DNA from: Mycobacterium marinum
GTDB taxonomy: Bacteria > Actinomycetota > Actinomycetes > Mycobacteriales > Mycobacteriaceae
NCBI RefSeq assembly: GCF_003391395.1
Contig: NZ_CP024190.1
Location: 3,472,001 to 3,536,000 of the forward strand
Reading direction: 5' to 3'
DNA: 64,000 bases
In this document: in pieces, positions 44,038 through 53,443 of the stretch
Position numbering within the stretch: position 1 is the first letter of the stretch
Layout of the letters: each line of letters starts with the position of its first letter
Notes under the pieces: generated by a model
What the model was told of the DNA's origin: nothing
Database searches by the model: none
What the model saw: the letters and a program-made list of their open reading frames with translations, nothing else
Position numbers and translations under genes: made by a program

Positions 44038-46189
44038 CCTCCCGCCCGGCAGATGGTCAGCATGGCTGGTGGGTGCTTGGTGGCCCGCGCCACCAGTAGC
44101 TCCCGCGAACGGTGTTACTCATTGGCGCCAGGCGGGGGAACACAAGGACAACGAGGCGCGCGACCTACAAAACGAACGATCGCGGTTAGCCGTAAATCGC
44201 GGACGCACCGCCGACGATTTGACGGGCCGCTACTGGCGAGGCGAACAACGCCTTGTCACGATCAGCGACCAGTGCAAGGTCAAGAGTCGGCAGAGTGATC
44301 GCGTCGCCGATGCAGTTGCGAATTTGCGTGACCGATTAACCGACATCGCTCATTCGGGCAATGAGGATATCGATCGCATTCTGTCCGGCATTAGACCGAT
44401 CGAAGCAAAAGTTGCGGCAGTGAATGCCGTCATCGCTCAGAGCAACGCAGATGCCGCCAGCGCGGGGGCAACCGCAATATCCAACATCATCGACGCAACT
44501 CAGAGCGTGCTTGACGCAACGATCGGCGGCAGCGCGCGAACATGGCTGCAAGCGCACGATGTGAATCTCGATGAGCCGCCGCCGTCCCGGCCGTTCTCTG
44601 CCGAAAACGTCAAACTTCCCTCGCCGCCTGCGTTCGCATACGGCGGCCCCCGGACGCCGGGGGCCACATCGGGTACCGATACGCCAGTTGACCCACCACC
44701 AGCGCTCGCATACGGCGGTCCGTTGACACCATCAGGCACATCCGGAGGGGATACACCATCCGGCTCACTGCCAGCGTCACCATACGGGGGGCCCCAGGGG
44801 CTACAAAATCCCTTTCCACCGGGCAACACCCCACCACCACTAGCACCACCGCCCCTCCAGCCCGGTGCCCCCGCGGTCGGCGTCGGAGGCCCATCAATCC
44901 CCGGCGTCTCGACACCTGCGGCGTCTGCTCCCCCTTTATCGCCACAGTCCCTGGCACAGTCTTTTACAAATGGAATGTCGACGGGCGCCCCGGCGGCAGC
45001 CGGTGCGAACTCCATATCTGCCGGCGCAATGACCGCGGCCACCGAGCCCCCGCCCCCGACGACCGCTCCCCCGGCGGCGCCGCTCATACCCCCCTCGACC
45101 GTCCCAGCCACTGGTGCGGGTTTCACCCATGTTCCAGACGCAGGCCTTGGTGCGGCCCCCACAAGCCCTCCGCCCGTGGCACCACCGACCAGCGACATGA
45201 CCGGCGGCGTGACGACCGTAGCCCCGATGATGGCCGGCGGCCCGGTCACTGGATCGGTAGCACCGGCGGTCGGGGCGCCCGCGGGGCCGCTGCCCGCCTA
45301 CGGCTCTGATCTGCGTCCACCGACCGTTGCGCCGCCAGCCGTCCCTTCAGCACCGACCGGCCCAGTGTCAGGCGCGCCGGTGGCCTCACTCTCATCGTCG
45401 CCGTCCGCCGGTGGGTCGATGGTGTCACCGGTCGCAAAATCCGCCGCCCACGATGCCGCCCAGGCTCAAACGACGAGCGGGCCGACGTCGATGGCCGGCG
45501 CGACTGCCGCTGCCGCCACCGGGGCGGTGACTGGCGACTCAGCGAAACGATCTGCCGAGCAGCAACGCTTGCGTCGCATCGTCGATGCGGTAGCCCGTCA
45601 AGAACCGGGACTATCGTGGGCCGCCGGACTACGCGACGACGGACGAACCACGCTGCTGGTCACCGACCTTGCTGGCGGTTGGATTCCACCCCATGTTCGG
45701 CTGCCCTCGCACGTGACCCTGTTGGAACCGGCCACGCGGCGCAGTGATATCGGCGCGGTCGACTTGCTGGGTGCGGTCACCATCTCGGCAGTGCACCAAC
45801 CGCACGGCTACATTGGCGAGCCGGGAAGAGACGCGCCGAAACTGGCCGGGGACCGCGCGGCGCGGATCGCTCCCGAGATCGACGAGCTCGGGCCAACGCT
45901 GGCCGAGCACGTGCGTCGCCGCGACGGCTTGCCCCGGGTTGCGCAGGTGGTGGCGGTGGCCGCCGCACGCAATTACGGGGTGCCGGACAACGAGGCGGAG
46001 TTGCTGCGCGACAGGGCCAGCGACATTCACCGTTCGGTTCTGGCGGCATACCCGCACCATGATTTGGCCGAGGCCACCGATTGGATGCTGCTGGCAGCCA
46101 TTGACGCCCTGATCGACGGCAACCGCACGGGAGCGAACTATCACCTAGCCTGGGCAATGGCGGCGATGTCAATGAGGAGACCCACATGA
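44027..46189 (+). CDS. Proline/alanine-rich protein, Rv2082 homologue
   Basis: A 720-aa protein matching the length of Rv2082 (721 aa). Residues ~40-185 are alpha-helical (VADAVANLRDRLTDIAHSGN). Residues ~190-500 are a low-complexity Pro/Ala/Gly/Ser/Thr region with three imperfect units beginning YGGP. The C-terminal ~200 residues are globular (RRIVDAVARQEPGLSWAAGL, TTLLVTDLAGGWIPPHV, and a final helical RTGANYHLAWAMAAMS), of the kind named DUF5631/5632, as I recall. The start is GTG at 44027, overlapping the previous gene by 11 bp; the stop overlaps the next start (ATGA). The architecture suggests an ESX-associated secreted or surface protein; that is inference. Confidence 0.8.
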   Translation: MGADLPPGRWSAWLVGAWWPAPPVAPANGVTHWRQAGEHKDNEARDLQNERSRLAVNRGRTADDLTGRYWRGEQRLVTISDQCKVKSRQSDRVADAVANLRDRLTDIAHSGNEDIDRILSGIRPIEAKVAAVNAVIAQSNADAASAGATAISNIIDATQSVLDATIGGSARTWLQAHDVNLDEPPPSRPFSAENVKLPSPPAFAYGGPRTPGATSGTDTPVDPPPALAYGGPLTPSGTSGGDTPSGSLPASPYGGPQGLQNPFPPGNTPPPLAPPPLQPGAPAVGVGGPSIPGVSTPAASAPPLSPQSLAQSFTNGMSTGAPAAAGANSISAGAMTAATEPPPPTTAPPAAPLIPPSTVPATGAGFTHVPDAGLGAAPTSPPPVAPPTSDMTGGVTTVAPMMAGGPVTGSVAPAVGAPAGPLPAYGSDLRPPTVAPPAVPSAPTGPVSGAPVASLSSSPSAGGSMVSPVAKSAAHDAAQAQTTSGPTSMAGATAAAATGAVTGDSAKRSAEQQRLRRIVDAVARQEPGLSWAAGLRDDGRTTLLVTDLAGGWIPPHVRLPSHVTLLEPATRRSDIGAVDLLGAVTISAVHQPHGYIGEPGRDAPKLAGDRAARIAPEIDELGPTLAEHVRRRDGLPRVAQVVAVAAARNYGVPDNEAELLRDRASDIHRSVLAAYPHHDLAEATDWMLLAAIDALIDGNRTGANYHLAWAMAAMSMRRPT

Positions 46190-47154
46190 CCATCAACTCC
46201 GTTCCGGAAAGCTATGGCCACGCGACAGGCATGCCGGCGCCGATACCGCTGGCACCCGGACCTGTCCACCCTGGCGGAACGTCACCGGTTGATGCTGCGA
46301 TGGCGGGATTTGGCATGGCCACCAACGCCGATCTGGGACCCGTAAACGGCGAGATCGCCGCCGATGATGCCGATCGTCGAGCCCACGCGGCCGATGCCGC
46401 GGCGAAGTTCCCGGCGAATGAGGCCGATGCCGCCCAACAGTTCCAAGGCGTGGGCGCCGACGGAATGGCCCAAATGATCCCGCAGATGGCATCGGGCATC
46501 GGCGGTGCGCTCAGCGGTGCGCTCGGCGGTGTGCTCGGCCCGCTGACGCAAGTACCCCAGCAGGCGCTGCAGGCCGGGCAGGGCGCGCTGCAGCCGCTGA
46601 TGGGCGCGCTTCAGCAATCCGCCGGCGTTGAGGGCTTGGAGGCCGCGGACGGGGCCAGGCTGGTCGACAGTCTTGAAAGCGAACCCGGTCTTGGCGGCGG
46701 CGGAGCTGGTGAGCTCGGCACAGGCGGCGGTGGCGGTGGCGGTGGCACCATCCCGACGGGCTATCTGGGCCCGCCGCCGGTGCCGACGTCATCGCCGCCC
46801 ACTACTCCTGCCGGGGCGCCGACCAAGCCCGCATCGACGATGTCCACGGGTGGCACACCGTCGAGCTCCACACCGATGGGGGCGACCGGCATGCCCATGA
46901 TGCCGCCGGGCGCAATGGGTGCCGGCGGCACCGGGGGCAGCAAGGAAAAGCCGGCCGAAAAGCGGGTGACCGCCCCGGGCGTGCCCAATGGCCAGCCGGT
47001 CAAAGGCCGCTTGACGGTTCCGCCGAGCGTCCCGGTCAAATCCGTCGACGGCAAACCACCCGTGGTCACCCGATCGACGCGGCGAATCCTGCTCCCTGAT
47101 CGCAACGAAATCGGACGCAATATCTCCGATGAGAAGACGGACGGCAGCGAGTAA
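46186..47154 (+). CDS. Rv2083 homologue, Gly/Pro-rich protein
   Basis: A 322-aa protein with an N-terminal helical part (AADDADRRAHAADAAAKFPA, ADAAQQFQGVGADGMAQMIP) and a Gly/Ala hydrophobic segment (GGALSGALGGVLGPL) of the kind seen in EspE/EspF-like and other ESX-related proteins. A Gly/Pro/Thr-rich middle and a basic C-terminus (RSTRRILLPDRNEIGRN) follow. Length is close to Rv2083 (314 aa). It is coupled to the previous gene (ATGA) and is convergent with jetC, 96 bp away. Function unknown. Confidence 0.78.
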   Translation: MTINSVPESYGHATGMPAPIPLAPGPVHPGGTSPVDAAMAGFGMATNADLGPVNGEIAADDADRRAHAADAAAKFPANEADAAQQFQGVGADGMAQMIPQMASGIGGALSGALGGVLGPLTQVPQQALQAGQGALQPLMGALQQSAGVEGLEAADGARLVDSLESEPGLGGGGAGELGTGGGGGGGGTIPTGYLGPPPVPTSSPPTTPAGAPTKPASTMSTGGTPSSSTPMGATGMPMMPPGAMGAGGTGGSKEKPAEKRVTAPGVPNGQPVKGRLTVPPSVPVKSVDGKPPVVTRSTRRILLPDRNEIGRNISDEKTDGSE

Positions 47155-47250
47155 CGACGCGGCGTCAGCGTTCGACCCGGTTTGCGCGCAGACCGATGCG
47201 TGAAGATCCGCGGAGCGCCACAACCAGCCACCGAACCAGTCCGGTGTGCC

Positions 47251-50200
47251 TCACACCCCGGCTGGTACCCGTTCCGCCGTCTTGCGCATCTCTTGTCGCA
47301 GCGACGTGAACTCCGAGATCGTCCTGGTCGCCACCGACGCCACCGGTCGCGCGTTGCCGCCGGTGGGTTCGGTTTTGGACACCATCACCACGCTGTCGAT
47401 GTAGGGCTCGATGGTGGTGGCGTTCTGCACCGTCGCGACGATCACCAGCTGGAAGCCGAACTTGCGGAATGCGTGCAGCGCCTGCTGCGCGAATTGGGGG
47501 TCGGACTTCGAGAACGCCTCGTCGAGCATCAGCTGCGCGAAAACCGGTTTGTTGTTGTCACTTTCGGGGCTGGCCAGGTTGAAGCTCAGCGCGCCGGCGA
47601 GGCAGAACGCCATCAACTTCTCCTGCTCGCCACCGGAGTTGTCGCCGGCGTTGCTGTGCGTGCGGATCAGTTCCTCGGTGTCGACGTCCCATTCGGCGCA
47701 GTCGAACGTGAACCGGTTGCGCACGTCGAGCGCGTCGCGCGTCCACGCCTTGTCCTCCGGCGCCGTGGAGGCCAGCCGATTGCGTAGTCGGAGGATGTCG
47801 GCGTACTGGTCGAGGATCGCCTGCTTGTCGCCCAGCCCGACCTCGGCGATGCGTCGCGAGATGGACCGCACGATCTGGGTCAGCTCATCCACCGCTACCA
47901 GGTGCCGCGGGGTCGCCCGCAGCGTCAGCCTGGTGCCACGGTTGAACTCCACCGCCGCCAAACCCGTGTTGACGCGGTCGATCTGGCCGCTGATCCGTCG
48001 CGCCTCCTGCTCGGCGACGCGGTGCAGCGTGAGGATCGCATCGGGCGCCTGCTCGGTGACCAGCCGCATCATCCGCTCGTAGGCTTCGGGAAGTTCGCGT
48101 TCGTCAATGTGACGGCACAGCGCGACGTAGTCGTGCACGCGCTCGTCAAAATCGTCGGAGTCATTCGGAATCGCGTCGGGGAACGACGTGTCGAACGTGT
48201 TCAGGATGCGGGCCAATTCGTCATAGGAGCGACGGCGGCTTTCACGCAGTTGTTCACGTTCCTTCTTGATCGCGGCGAACAGCGCATCGCGGTGAGGTTC
48301 CGGGTCGAGCAGCTCTAGCGCGACGGGCAGCTGTGCGGCGTAGCGCTGCAGCAGCTCTGTCAACGGCTCGGACACGAACGCCGGGGACAGCCGCTCCTGT
48401 AGCTCCAGCAGCCGGGTGCGCCGCTCGTCGAGGCTGTCGCGGCGGGTCTGGATCGCGCCGCGGCGCGTCATCAGTTTCTGAATCTGCGACCAGCATTCGT
48501 CGGCGCGGGCGTTGAGCGCCTCGATGTCGGGATTGTCGGCCATCAGCAGTTCGTACTGCTCGCGCAGCCGCTCGGCATGCCCGTCGGCGGTCTCGGTGTC
48601 GATCTGACTCCATTGCGGGTATTGCTCGCAGATCGCCTTGCACGCCGCCGCCCGGTCGCGCCACTGCTGGCGCTGGGCGGCGATGTCGTCGGCGGTGCGG
48701 CGGGCCTTCTGATAGGCCTCCTCGGCGGCCGCCAGCTCAACGGTCAGCGCGTTGATCTTCGCGGTGACGTCGCCCTGGTAGAGGTACTCGGACAGCTTGA
48801 CCGGTCGCCGGTCATCCTTGACGGCCAGCCGGTCGGAGTCCTTGTACAGCCCCGTGTCGGTGACCGCGCGGCGGAACCGCGAGAATACGTCGGGGGTATC
48901 GACGCACACGTGGTCGCCGGCTCCGGTGATGACATCGACAGCTTCGGCGGCACAAAGATGCTTCGGATCGACGGGGAAAAGCTTGCCCGCCAACGTGTTC
49001 GGCTCGGGCTCAGCAGGTTCGGCGCCGAGGAACTTCGCCCGCACGTGGTGCAGCTGCAGTCGGCCCCGCATGTCGGTCTCGTTGACGAACCGCAGCACCT
49101 TCTCCCAATGCTGGTCGGGCACCAGTAGCCGCAGGCCCACCCCGCGCAGCACCTTCTCGACAGCGAGGCGCCAGCGGGTCTGGCCGGGCCTGAGATCCAG
49201 CAGTTCGGCGATGTAGGGCAGCTCGGTGGCGTCGACTTTGATTGCAGCGCAGATGTGGTCGCGCATCGCGAGCGCGAACTCCGGCAGCGCCGAACCGACG
49301 TGTTCGACGCGCTTGAGCTCCTTGGCGACATCGTCGCGGGCGATGCGGGCAGCCTTCTGCGCGTACTCGGCGTCGGTGGATGCCTCTCGGTTTCGTTCGA
49401 CCTTGGCAAGCAGTTCGGTGGCCTGCGCGAGCAGTTCCTCGCGAAGGTTCCAGAACTCGTCTGCGGTGTCGGGTATTTCGATACCCTGGGCGGCCAGCAT
49501 GTCCTCGTAGGTCGTTCGGCGGCGCTCCACCTGCTCGGCCTCGGTCTCGGCGGCGGTGACCTGCGATTGCAGCGGAGCGATGTTCGCGCTGGAACCGCTG
49601 ATCTGCGCGTTGAGCGAATCCGCCTCGGCCTTGGCCAGATTGAGGCTGCGGGTAACGTCCTCGTATTCGTTCTCGAGCTGGTCGACGGTGCCGTCGAGCG
49701 TGGCGATCTGGGCGGGACATTGCGCAAGCCGGGCGTGGTCGGTGTAGGCGCGCACCATCGGCGCGTCGACGAGGTCGATGATGCCGAGGTCGGAGGACTC
49801 CGAGGCGTAGCGCTGCTGGATCTGTTCGATATCGCCCAGGATCTTGCGTTTCTTCTGCGCAACGGCCAGCAGTTCGCGAGCCTCGACCAGGGGGTCGATC
49901 TGCTTGAGCGCCTCGGGCAGCCGGGCCAGGCTGTCGGGTTCGTCGAGCATGAATTCGCGGACGAATTGCTCCAGCCCACCAACGCTTTTCAGCGACTTGG
50001 CCTTACCGAGCAGCTGCTGGGCGGCGTCGGACGCGCGAATGCCGATCGCCGCGTAGAGCTGAGCGAGGTACTGCGATTCGACCTTGGTGGAAAACCGCCA
50101 GTCTTCTTTGAAGACTCCTGCGTCGAAACGGCCGGAGGCCCAGCGGTTGCAGACTTCCTCGATGTCGAGGTCACCGTCACCGAGCACGAAGCGGCTCGAC

Positions 50201-50613
50201 GAGTCGTTGCGGGACTCGCCCGTCAGCCATTTGAGCACCAGGCCGGTGACGGTGCGGCCGGAGTCACTGGCGTAGGTGACGGCCACGGCCGACCAGGCGG
50301 TGCCGTCGCCGCGCAGATACATCACCCGGCTGGTGCCGCCGTCGCTGCGCTGGCCCCAGGCGCCGCGGACGTACTTGTCGACAGTCCGGCGCCCGGCGCT
50401 GGATCCCGCGGCGGTGTTGTCTCCGGACGCGTTGAAGTTGCGGCGGTTGAACGGCAGGAATCCCAGCGAAATCGCATCCAGCAGTGACGATTTGCCGCTG
50501 CCGGAGGCTCCGGCGATGAGTGCGCCGCCTACACTGAACGGGATCGAGTGGTAGCCGTCGAACACGCCCCAGTTGATGACCTGCAGCCGAGACAGGTGGA
50601 ACTGTTCAGTCAC
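47251..50613 (-). CDS. jetC: JetC-like SMC/MukB-type ATPase (Wadjet system)
   Basis: A 1120-aa SMC-like protein. The N-terminal ATPase lobe contains INWGVFDGYHSIPF and Walker A GASGSGKSS at residues 35-43. Two long coiled-coil arms flank a central hinge-like globular part (residues ~430-560). The C-terminal lobe has the ABC signature SGGEQEKLMAFCL and Walker B LMLDEAFSKSD. This matches JetC of Wadjet, the ATPase that extrudes loops of plasmid DNA. The GTG at 50613 overlaps the jetB stop by 8 bp and is preferred; an upstream start at 50643 adds ten mostly basic residues. Third gene of jetA-jetB-jetC. The usual fourth gene, the nuclease jetD, is not next to it. Confidence 0.88.
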   Translation of the reverse strand: MTEQFHLSRLQVINWGVFDGYHSIPFSVGGALIAGASGSGKSSLLDAISLGFLPFNRRNFNASGDNTAAGSSAGRRTVDKYVRGAWGQRSDGGTSRVMYLRGDGTAWSAVAVTYASDSGRTVTGLVLKWLTGESRNDSSSRFVLGDGDLDIEEVCNRWASGRFDAGVFKEDWRFSTKVESQYLAQLYAAIGIRASDAAQQLLGKAKSLKSVGGLEQFVREFMLDEPDSLARLPEALKQIDPLVEARELLAVAQKKRKILGDIEQIQQRYASESSDLGIIDLVDAPMVRAYTDHARLAQCPAQIATLDGTVDQLENEYEDVTRSLNLAKAEADSLNAQISGSSANIAPLQSQVTAAETEAEQVERRRTTYEDMLAAQGIEIPDTADEFWNLREELLAQATELLAKVERNREASTDAEYAQKAARIARDDVAKELKRVEHVGSALPEFALAMRDHICAAIKVDATELPYIAELLDLRPGQTRWRLAVEKVLRGVGLRLLVPDQHWEKVLRFVNETDMRGRLQLHHVRAKFLGAEPAEPEPNTLAGKLFPVDPKHLCAAEAVDVITGAGDHVCVDTPDVFSRFRRAVTDTGLYKDSDRLAVKDDRRPVKLSEYLYQGDVTAKINALTVELAAAEEAYQKARRTADDIAAQRQQWRDRAAACKAICEQYPQWSQIDTETADGHAERLREQYELLMADNPDIEALNARADECWSQIQKLMTRRGAIQTRRDSLDERRTRLLELQERLSPAFVSEPLTELLQRYAAQLPVALELLDPEPHRDALFAAIKKEREQLRESRRRSYDELARILNTFDTSFPDAIPNDSDDFDERVHDYVALCRHIDERELPEAYERMMRLVTEQAPDAILTLHRVAEQEARRISGQIDRVNTGLAAVEFNRGTRLTLRATPRHLVAVDELTQIVRSISRRIAEVGLGDKQAILDQYADILRLRNRLASTAPEDKAWTRDALDVRNRFTFDCAEWDVDTEELIRTHSNAGDNSGGEQEKLMAFCLAGALSFNLASPESDNNKPVFAQLMLDEAFSKSDPQFAQQALHAFRKFGFQLVIVATVQNATTIEPYIDSVVMVSKTEPTGGNARPVASVATRTISEFTSLRQEMRKTAERVPAGV

Positions 50614-51301
50614 CTTCGGGTTCTTCTTCCTCTGCTGGCGCACCGCCGTTGAGCAGCTGCTCGAACTGCTGCTGCAGCTCGGTGATCACCGAGGCAGTCA
50701 TCACGGCGGTGATGACGGGGCTGATCGTGTAGCTGTCCTCGTCGTCGCGGGTCTTGCGCAGGATCTCTAGGCCGGTCAGCCGGGCGATGGCGCCGTCGAT
50801 GCGGCCGGCGAACGAGACCGCGTCGCGGTCGGTGTCGTTGAGCACCCCGGAGAATAGGCCGTGCATCTCCTCACGGCTGATCAGGACGGTCTGCCCACCG
50901 GAGGCACGCATCATCTGGGCCAGGTGCAGGGCAAGGATCGAGTCGTAGGTGCCGAGCGGCTCGCGGCGTAAAAGCTTGATTCCCCTCGCAGACTCGTAGC
51001 GGGCCTGTTCGACGAAGGCGACATCGGCGGCGTCGACGATGCGCAGCAGCAAGTCGAGTTCGGAGAGCCGGACGGCCAGGTCCTTGCGGTATTCGAGCAC
51101 CCAACTGTAGACGTCGGCGTCGGCTTCGGCGCTGATGTAGCGGCGGGTAAGCAGGTGCTGCAGGGCCCAGCAGGCCCGGTCCGGCAGTTCGGAGACGTCG
51201 CCGTCGAAGCGCGGCCGGCGCTGAACGGGTGGGCGGGCGTTCTGGTCGACCTGAGGGAGTGAGGAGAAGTCGATGTCGACTTCATCGTCTTGGAGGGTCA
51301 C
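50606..51301 (-). CDS. jetB: JetB-like DUF4194 protein (MukE-type)
   Basis: A 231-aa winged-helix kleisin partner of the MukE type (DUF4194). An acidic N-terminus (LQDDEVDIDFSSLPQ) is followed by LPDRACWALQHLLTRRYIS, LSELDLLLRIVDAADVAFV, and FAGRIDGAIARLTGLEILRK with EDSYTISPVI at the C-terminal wing. It starts with GTG at 51301 overlapping the jetA stop by 4 bp (GTGA). In Wadjet, JetB bridges the kleisin JetA and the SMC JetC. Confidence 0.85.
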   Translation of the reverse strand: MTLQDDEVDIDFSSLPQVDQNARPPVQRRPRFDGDVSELPDRACWALQHLLTRRYISAEADADVYSWVLEYRKDLAVRLSELDLLLRIVDAADVAFVEQARYESARGIKLLRREPLGTYDSILALHLAQMMRASGGQTVLISREEMHGLFSGVLNDTDRDAVSFAGRIDGAIARLTGLEILRKTRDDEDSYTISPVITAVMTASVITELQQQFEQLLNGGAPAEEEEPEGD

Positions 51302-52743
51302 GTGCTGGCTCCGGCGATGGTGTTGATGGGTTCGGTGAATGTCAAACGAGGTACCGCGATTTCGAGGTCACGGCCGTCCAGGGAGCGGAAGCGGACGGCG
51401 GTCGACTCGGCGGTGTCGGGGTTGGGCTGTTTGAGGGCCCAGGACCACAGCACGATGACGTGGCCCAGGTAGGCGGTGTCGAGCATGGCGACGGCGTCGG
51501 GTAGCGCGACAGGCCCCGCGGTGATCGCGTGGTTGAGCATGTCGGACATCGCGGGCGCGTCGACCTGGGTGGTGAAGGCGGCGAAGCTGGTGAGGTCGAC
51601 CTCGGTGTCGCCGGGTTTGGCGGGCTTGGGGTTGGACAGGTCACCGATCCGGAAGCCGAGGGCACCGACGGAACTGATGGCGTGCCGCGCCAGCGGGACC
51701 TCGATGTCCAGGCGGGAGTCGGTGAACGACGACTTGAGCAGGGCGCGGGCTGCGGCGATGGCTTCGTTGAGTTGGCGGGCGACACCGCGGCTCTGTTCCA
51801 TGGTGCCGAACGCGGTGAAGCGTTTGACGCGCTGGGCGCAGCGCTGCTGGATGCGCTCGACTTCGTCGATCTGATGGCCGACGAGCTCGAAGAAGCCGGC
51901 CATGACCTTGCGCAGGGCCGGGTCGAGGGTGGGCAGGGCGTCGGCGACGGCGGCGACGTCGGCCTCGAACTCGGCGCGTTGGTCGGGGTCGTTGATCATG
52001 CGCAGGAAGGCGCGGTGGGAGTCGCGGCCCTGGGAGTCCCATGCGGCCTGGTAGTCGCTGTACATCTGGCGTTGGCGGTCGCGGTACTCGGCGTTGGAAT
52101 CGATGGGTTCATCGAGGGCGGAAGTGGCCCGCTCGATCATCGTGCCGTACTGGCCGATATCGGTGATCAGGCGTTCCATCTGCAGGGCGATCGCCCGGGC
52201 CTCGTCGTAGCAGTCGGTGACATCGGTTTGGGGACGCTGGCCGGCATCGAGCTGGTCAAGCTCCTCGTGGAGCGCGGCGATTTCGGCTTCGATGTGTTTG
52301 CGGATGCGGGCGGGATCGTTATCCACTTTGACGGCCACTTGCTTGAGGCGCGCGGCGATGCCCGTAATCGAGCCGCCGGTGGCGATGGTGTCCTGGCGGC
52401 GCAAGCCGCGGAGAAAGTCCAGCGCCCGGCGAGCGTCCTGGGTCAGATAGCAGACATTCTGGCCGTGGCGCTCGTCGACGATGCGGTGCAGCCAGCCCTG
52501 CGCGGCCCAGGACTTGATCAGGGCGAGCCCGGGCTGCGGATCGTTGACGTCTTCGAGGTCGCGCTCGAGCTGTACGACGAGCTCAGTCTCAGACAGCGCC
52601 CCGTCGCTGAGGTGGCGCTCCATGAGCATCGCGTAAAGGCTGAGGTTGGTGGTGGCGAGCAGGCGAATGGCGCGAGAACCCTGCAAGTCGCGATTGAGAT
52701 CGAGCAGCTCGGTCGCCGACAGTCCCGCGTTGTCGTCGTGCAT
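51298..52743 (-). CDS. jetA: JetA-like DUF3375 protein (MukF-type kleisin)
   Basis: A 481-aa DUF3375 protein, the kleisin of Wadjet. The N-terminal winged-helix region contains DLNRDLQGSRAIRLL and LYAMLMERHLSD. HRIVDERHGQNVCYLTQDARRALDFL follows (given here in parts), and a central coiled coil spans residues ~150-320. The C-terminal domain includes FRSLDGRDLEIAVPRLTF. The ATG at 52743 matches the family start; the frame is open 19 codons further. A different frame upstream (52843 onward) also looks coding, see that entry. First gene of the jetABC operon. Confidence 0.86.
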   Translation of the reverse strand: MHDDNAGLSATELLDLNRDLQGSRAIRLLATTNLSLYAMLMERHLSDGALSETELVVQLERDLEDVNDPQPGLALIKSWAAQGWLHRIVDERHGQNVCYLTQDARRALDFLRGLRRQDTIATGGSITGIAARLKQVAVKVDNDPARIRKHIEAEIAALHEELDQLDAGQRPQTDVTDCYDEARAIALQMERLITDIGQYGTMIERATSALDEPIDSNAEYRDRQRQMYSDYQAAWDSQGRDSHRAFLRMINDPDQRAEFEADVAAVADALPTLDPALRKVMAGFFELVGHQIDEVERIQQRCAQRVKRFTAFGTMEQSRGVARQLNEAIAAARALLKSSFTDSRLDIEVPLARHAISSVGALGFRIGDLSNPKPAKPGDTEVDLTSFAAFTTQVDAPAMSDMLNHAITAGPVALPDAVAMLDTAYLGHVIVLWSWALKQPNPDTAESTAVRFRSLDGRDLEIAVPRLTFTEPINTIAGAST

Positions 52744-52843
52744 CTGCGTCCTCGATCTGTAGTTGGTCGGACGCCTCAACATAGGGCAAGAGGGCGACAT
52801 CTCTGGTGTCGGCCCAGTCCGTGTCGGGCGGGATTTTCGTCAC
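52730..52843 (-). other. Short upstream reading frame overlapping the jetA start
   Basis: An ATG at 52843 opens a frame different from jetA: TKIPPDTDWADTRDVALLPY, then VEASDQLQIEDADAR. Its composition is acidic and hydrophobic, as in real proteins, up to about the jetA ATG. Past that point the frame continues (to 52589) only as a shadow of jetA. It may be a leader peptide gene, an N-terminal jetA extension disconnected by a frameshift, or chance. I cannot decide among these. Confidence 0.35.
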
Positions 52844-53443
52844 CGCGCATGTTTACCGACGTCAGCGGAATGTTCGCTCTCCCAAGGCTTGCGCCGACTC
52901 GGCGAACTTGTGGTGTCTCTGTGGATTGTGAGGCCTGTGGTGCTTTCGGGGTGTGCCCGCCAGCGCGCACCAAGCCCGGCGTTCGTCGGCACACCAGCTG
53001 AGCGTCACCGTGACGAACCTCCCGGTATGCCCGGCGGCGCGCGTTGATCGATGGCAACAGAGATGGACCCGTGTTGTTGGACGGCGGGTTAGGTGGCGCC
53101 GGCGCAGGCGTCGGGGGCCAGGAACGCAGCAAGCTTTGCCTCGGCGCCGATATCAAGGTAATTCGGTAGCCCATCGGCCACCCCGATGGCAACGACCTCC
53201 ACCGCAAAATTCGCCAACATCTACCAAAGTCAATGGCACGTATTATTCATCCCATATTCAACCCATCAGAAGGGCACGACCGAATGTCCACAGAGGCCCT
53301 TCTCGCGCCGCTATCGCAATGCACCAAAATTCCCTTCAAACCAATGTCAGGGCAAATGAGTCTTCGAATCTATCCTTATGTTGATGAATTGATCCGCTCA
53401 TGACTTCAATGCAGGTCCGACCAATGCCCAGAAAGGCACCACA
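52844..53443. other. Intergenic region between the jet operon and the toxin module
   Basis: About 600 bp with no clear gene. A 43-codon minus-strand frame (53089-53220) reads EVVAIGVADGLPNYLDIGAE and LAAFLAPDACAGAT, with protein-like composition, and may be a gene remnant. The right half (53220-53440) is noticeably A/T-richer than the surrounding genome, like the immunity gene next to it. The jetA promoter should lie at the left end. Confidence 0.4.
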
